From positions 51,623-115,622 of the forward strand of contig JBFMFR010000013.1 in the NCBI GenBank assembly GCA_040752025.1: a stretch of DNA of 64,000 nucleotides. The letters are read 5' to 3'. A program made the position numbers and the translations under genes. Position 1 is the stretch's first letter. Each line of letters opens with the position of its first letter. The notes under the pieces are model-generated. The model was not told the origin of the DNA and did not search any database. It saw only the letters and a list, made by a program, of their open reading frames with translations. Source of the stretch: JBFMFR01 sp040752025. Its GTDB lineage: Bacteria; Chloroflexota; Anaerolineae; Anaerolineales; UBA4823. Below, piece after piece: positions 61,877 through 64,000 of the stretch.

Positions 61877-62773
61877 TTATCCTGGTTCACCTTCTTCTAG
61901 CGCACTCCCATCTTCCTCCAGCGGCAGCACTTCGATGGGGAAATATTCACTGTAATCGGGGAACCCGGCAAGCTGCACCCGCGCCTGGAGATCCCAGCGG
62001 GTCACAGGATAATACCAGCTCATGAGGCTGGGGTGGGTATCGCCGGGAATGGATAGGGTCAGGTGTTTGCGCCACATATCTGCTTCCAGCTCGTGGGCCG
62101 GCACTTCGTACAACAACTCCTGGTGCAGAAATTCAGTTATTAACGGCTGGCTCCCGCTCTGTGGGCGGCTGGTGCGGCGGCAAATCAAGTAGAGCGAGAT
62201 GCGCTGCACCGGCAGCCGCCCGCGCTGCCCAAGGATGAAGCATGCCACGCTTTGGCCAGGCAAGAGCTGCCTGGTCTCGATTTCGATCTCCAGGCGTTGG
62301 GCGCTCAGCATAATGTACACCTGGCGGGCGCTGATCGCCAGCAGGATAACCGCCAGGACTGTCGTGATCAACCCAAATCCAAGAGCTACAAACTGCTCGA
62401 TCGAATCGCCTGGAGCGGCGAGGACAATCACCCACAGTGGGATCGCCGTTATTCCGAAAGCCAGCCCCATCAGCGGGATGCTCAGGTTGGCGCTTTCATC
62501 GAACTGGGCCGGCAGACGCACCGGCAGCAGACTGCCGTGGCCTGGACGGCTCAAAAGCGGTGCAACGATAGGCAAAAGCAAATTAATGACCGCCAGGCTC
62601 AAGCAGAGCAGCGCCAGGGACAGCGCCCAGCCCGCGCTGCGGTTGGTTCCTTCGTCCCAGGCCGACCAGGCATTCCAGGTCCAGGCCAGGGCCGCCAGGC
62701 CGATCACGAGCTGCGCCAGCCCGGTCACTAGACTGCGAGTGGTTGAAGGAGTAGAAGAAGGTGTTACGTTCAC
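61877..62773 (-). CDS. hypothetical membrane protein
   Basis: A 298-residue protein with two N-terminal helices (about 15-65) and two more (about 98-150), then a soluble C-terminal half with beta-rich character ending in an acidic tail (LEEDGSALEEGEPG). No enzyme motif is visible. It resembles the general layout of DUF3592-type membrane proteins but I cannot assign it with confidence. No clear ribosome site at ATG 62773. Divergent from the small helical protein gene at 62848. Confidence 0.7.
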   Translation of the reverse strand: MNVTPSSTPSTTRSLVTGLAQLVIGLAALAWTWNAWSAWDEGTNRSAGWALSLALLCLSLAVINLLLPIVAPLLSRPGHGSLLPVRLPAQFDESANLSIPLMGLAFGITAIPLWVIVLAAPGDSIEQFVALGFGLITTVLAVILLAISARQVYIMLSAQRLEIEIETRQLLPGQSVACFILGQRGRLPVQRISLYLICRRTSRPQSGSQPLITEFLHQELLYEVPAHELEADMWRKHLTLSIPGDTHPSLMSWYYPVTRWDLQARVQLAGFPDYSEYFPIEVLPLEEDGSALEEGEPG

Positions 62774-62847
62774 TGCTTGTCCATGTAGCTATGATACAAT
62801 GTTTTGACTGCAAGTCAAGTGCATTACCCGTCCATACAGGAGCGCCT

Positions 62848-63102
62848 ATGTCTCGCCTAATTCCAGCCGCGGAACGCATCCAGCGCGCCCGGGCCTTGAT
62901 CCAAAAAGCGCGCCAGTTACCCGTACCGGAAACCGGTAAATACGATCTTTCTTACATCGCCAAAGTAAAAGACATCTTACAGCAAGCGCGTGACCTGGTC
63001 AAATTCATCCCCTACACTCCCAGCGCCACGGACGAGATGAAAAACGAGGTGAAGAAAATCTTCGAAGAAGCCGACCGGGCCAATCGAGAAATCCTGCACT
63101 GA
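62848..63102 (+). CDS. small helical hypothetical protein
   Basis: An 84-residue, highly charged, probably all-helical cytosolic protein (RIQRARALIQKARQLP near the start, then AKVKDILQQARDLVKF, a short loop, and EMKNEVKKIFEEADRANREI). CAGGAG precedes the ATG; a longer frame to 62761 lacks a site. TACAAT at 62795-62800 may be its -10 box. It is convergent with the phosphotransferase gene. No family recognised. Confidence 0.7.
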   Translation: MSRLIPAAERIQRARALIQKARQLPVPETGKYDLSYIAKVKDILQQARDLVKFIPYTPSATDEMKNEVKKIFEEADRANREILH

Positions 63103-63107
63103 TAAAT

Positions 63108-63869
63108 TTACACGGCAGAGGGAAAATAGTCAGCTTCCACTGCTCGCAAGTACCCGATTTTTTCATCGAAATACTCATCATCCAGCCAGCCAATGCCCCA
63201 ATCCGGTGCGTTCTGGGTGTGCACGCCCATATGCCAGATGTAGCGAGCGCCGACAAATAAGGGAATGGCCTGCACATCCAACTCGTTGAGCGGGCGCACC
63301 GTGCGATACCCATCCAGGTAGGGCTCCCACCAAACGGCTTCCTGATCCTTCAATCGCGCACACCAGCGGAAGACCGCCAGGTCGTAGGCGCGGAAACCGT
63401 ATCCGCCGCAGTCGAAATCGAAAAAGGTCATTACGCCATCTTCCGTTACGTTGGCGTGAAAGCCTTGCAAATCGCCGTGACAGAAGCCCTTTTCGAGCGC
63501 GCTGGCGGGCAAGTCCAGAATGCGCTGGCGCAAGCTGGTGGCAAATCCCTGGAGATAGGCCCAATCCGCCGGGCGGTGCGCCAGGAAAGGAGCAATGTTG
63601 CGCAGTGGCGCGTCGATGAGCAGCTCCAGGTCGATCTCGAAGCGCTGGTGCGGGCTATGGAAATCCGCAACGGCCTGGTGCATTTGAGCGACTGCCTGCC
63701 CGTAGCGGAAAGCCGTCTTTTCCGGTTCTTGATCATAAGAGATCAGCCGGCCGGGCGCTTCGCTGAACAGAACCACGTAGCGCCGGCCTTCCGGGGCCAG
63801 TACTCCCCGGTATAGACTACCACCCCGGCGCGGCAGCGGGCGCGCCGCGGGGAAACCCATGCGCTGCAA
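63108..63869 (-). CDS. APH-family phosphotransferase, probably missing its N-terminus
   Basis: A 253-residue open frame with the catalytic FCHGDLQGFHANV and the metal site FFDFDCGGYGFRAYDLA. Similar proteins (Ser/Thr or homoserine kinase II-like, about 320-340 residues) have an N-lobe of 60-90 residues before the GFPAARPLPRRGG segment seen here at residue 5. In frame upstream only LSH continues the family pattern before a TAA at 63882-63884, and a transposase end begins a few bases later. So the gene has likely been truncated by an insertion or rearrangement. It would start at TTG 63869, if translated at all; TTG has no good ribosome site. Confidence 0.6.
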   Translation of the reverse strand: MQRMGFPAARPLPRRGGSLYRGVLAPEGRRYVVLFSEAPGRLISYDQEPEKTAFRYGQAVAQMHQAVADFHSPHQRFEIDLELLIDAPLRNIAPFLAHRPADWAYLQGFATSLRQRILDLPASALEKGFCHGDLQGFHANVTEDGVMTFFDFDCGGYGFRAYDLAVFRWCARLKDQEAVWWEPYLDGYRTVRPLNELDVQAIPLFVGARYIWHMGVHTQNAPDWGIGWLDDEYFDEKIGYLRAVEADYFPSAV

Positions 63870-63887
63870 ATGGCTAAGGAATTAGAA

Positions 63888-64000
63888 TTAAACAAGAGTC
63901 CGGTTTGGAATGGCACGGTAGTTCCATCGAGGTAAAACCATATCAAAGATAATACGCATGTTAGCTTTGAAATCTTCCGCCACTTTACGTCCAGTTTGAT
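63888..64000 (-). mobile_element. 3' end of a transposase gene (partial)
   Basis: Minus-strand frame reads GRKVAEDFKANMRIIFDMV followed by LPRWNYRAIPN and stops at TAA 63890-63888; it continues past the window edge. The Trp-Asn-Tyr end and composition are transposase-like, but the family cannot be named from 37 codons. No terminal inverted repeat is recognisable before the phosphotransferase sequence, so the element may itself be truncated. Confidence 0.5.

Overview
The window looks like chromosomal DNA of an anaerobic or facultative member of the Chloroflexota, probably Anaerolineae. The reasons are the moderately high GC content, the many multihaem cytochromes, a riboflavin ABC transporter behind an FMN riboswitch, giant WD40 proteins, and a large secreted protein ending in a hydrophobic YLPLVL-type tail of the kind seen in this phylum. 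This placement is inference; there is no rRNA or tRNA gene here. Genes are dense and on both strands. The left edge cuts a cytochrome gene and the right edge cuts a transposase gene.

1-11.9 kb is an electron-transfer island. It holds two copies of a module made of a membrane-anchored multihaem cytochrome c followed by a cytochrome b, the first copy cut by the window edge. The second cytochrome b carries an extra C-terminal c-type domain. A NarL-type sensor kinase and response regulator follow, then a small membrane protein, a divergent LysR regulator, a NapC-like nine-haem cytochrome, and a decahaem lipoprotein built from two five-haem repeats. A dyad ATGGG-N7-CCCTA lies upstream of the small membrane protein, the NapC-like gene and the decahaem gene. 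At the last two it sits at the same distance from a TATAAT box, which suggests one regulon, perhaps of the neighbouring two-component system. The likely job is moving electrons from quinol to periplasmic or extracellular acceptors.

11.9-26.1 kb is transport and central metabolism: a riboflavin ABC transporter operon with an FMN riboswitch and an attenuator terminator (minus strand), a DHH phosphoesterase, a divergent GlpX-type phosphatase next to a SulP-STAS-rhodanese permease, and a GntR-controlled Ugp-like sugar or glycerol-phosphate ABC operon that also encodes an MBL hydrolase and a P-loop protein.

26.1-33.7 kb is a scarred accessory region of lower GC in parts: remnants of a CocE hydrolase and an RHS protein, a lipoprotein gene, a 1371-residue membrane-anchored WD40 protein, a decayed second copy of the lipoprotein locus, and dispersed repeats.

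33.7-48.2 kb contains a rifampicin-phosphotransferase-like protein lacking its ATP-grasp half, a metY-metA methionine operon behind a leader-peptide attenuator, a divergent SulP-STAS-cNMP permease, a dead hybrid kinase, a large GAF/PAS kinase, an acyl-CoA mutase large subunit and a short-chain dehydrogenase.

48.2-64 kb contains a 1018-residue secreted C39-like/PA14 protein, a TetR-linked divergent cluster of dehydrogenases, a kinase-like protein, a Cys-rich protein and a flavoredoxin, a MocR-type regulator opposite two aldo/keto reductases, a GNAT-TPR protein, small hypothetical genes, and a phosphotransferase whose N-terminus seems lost next to a transposase end.
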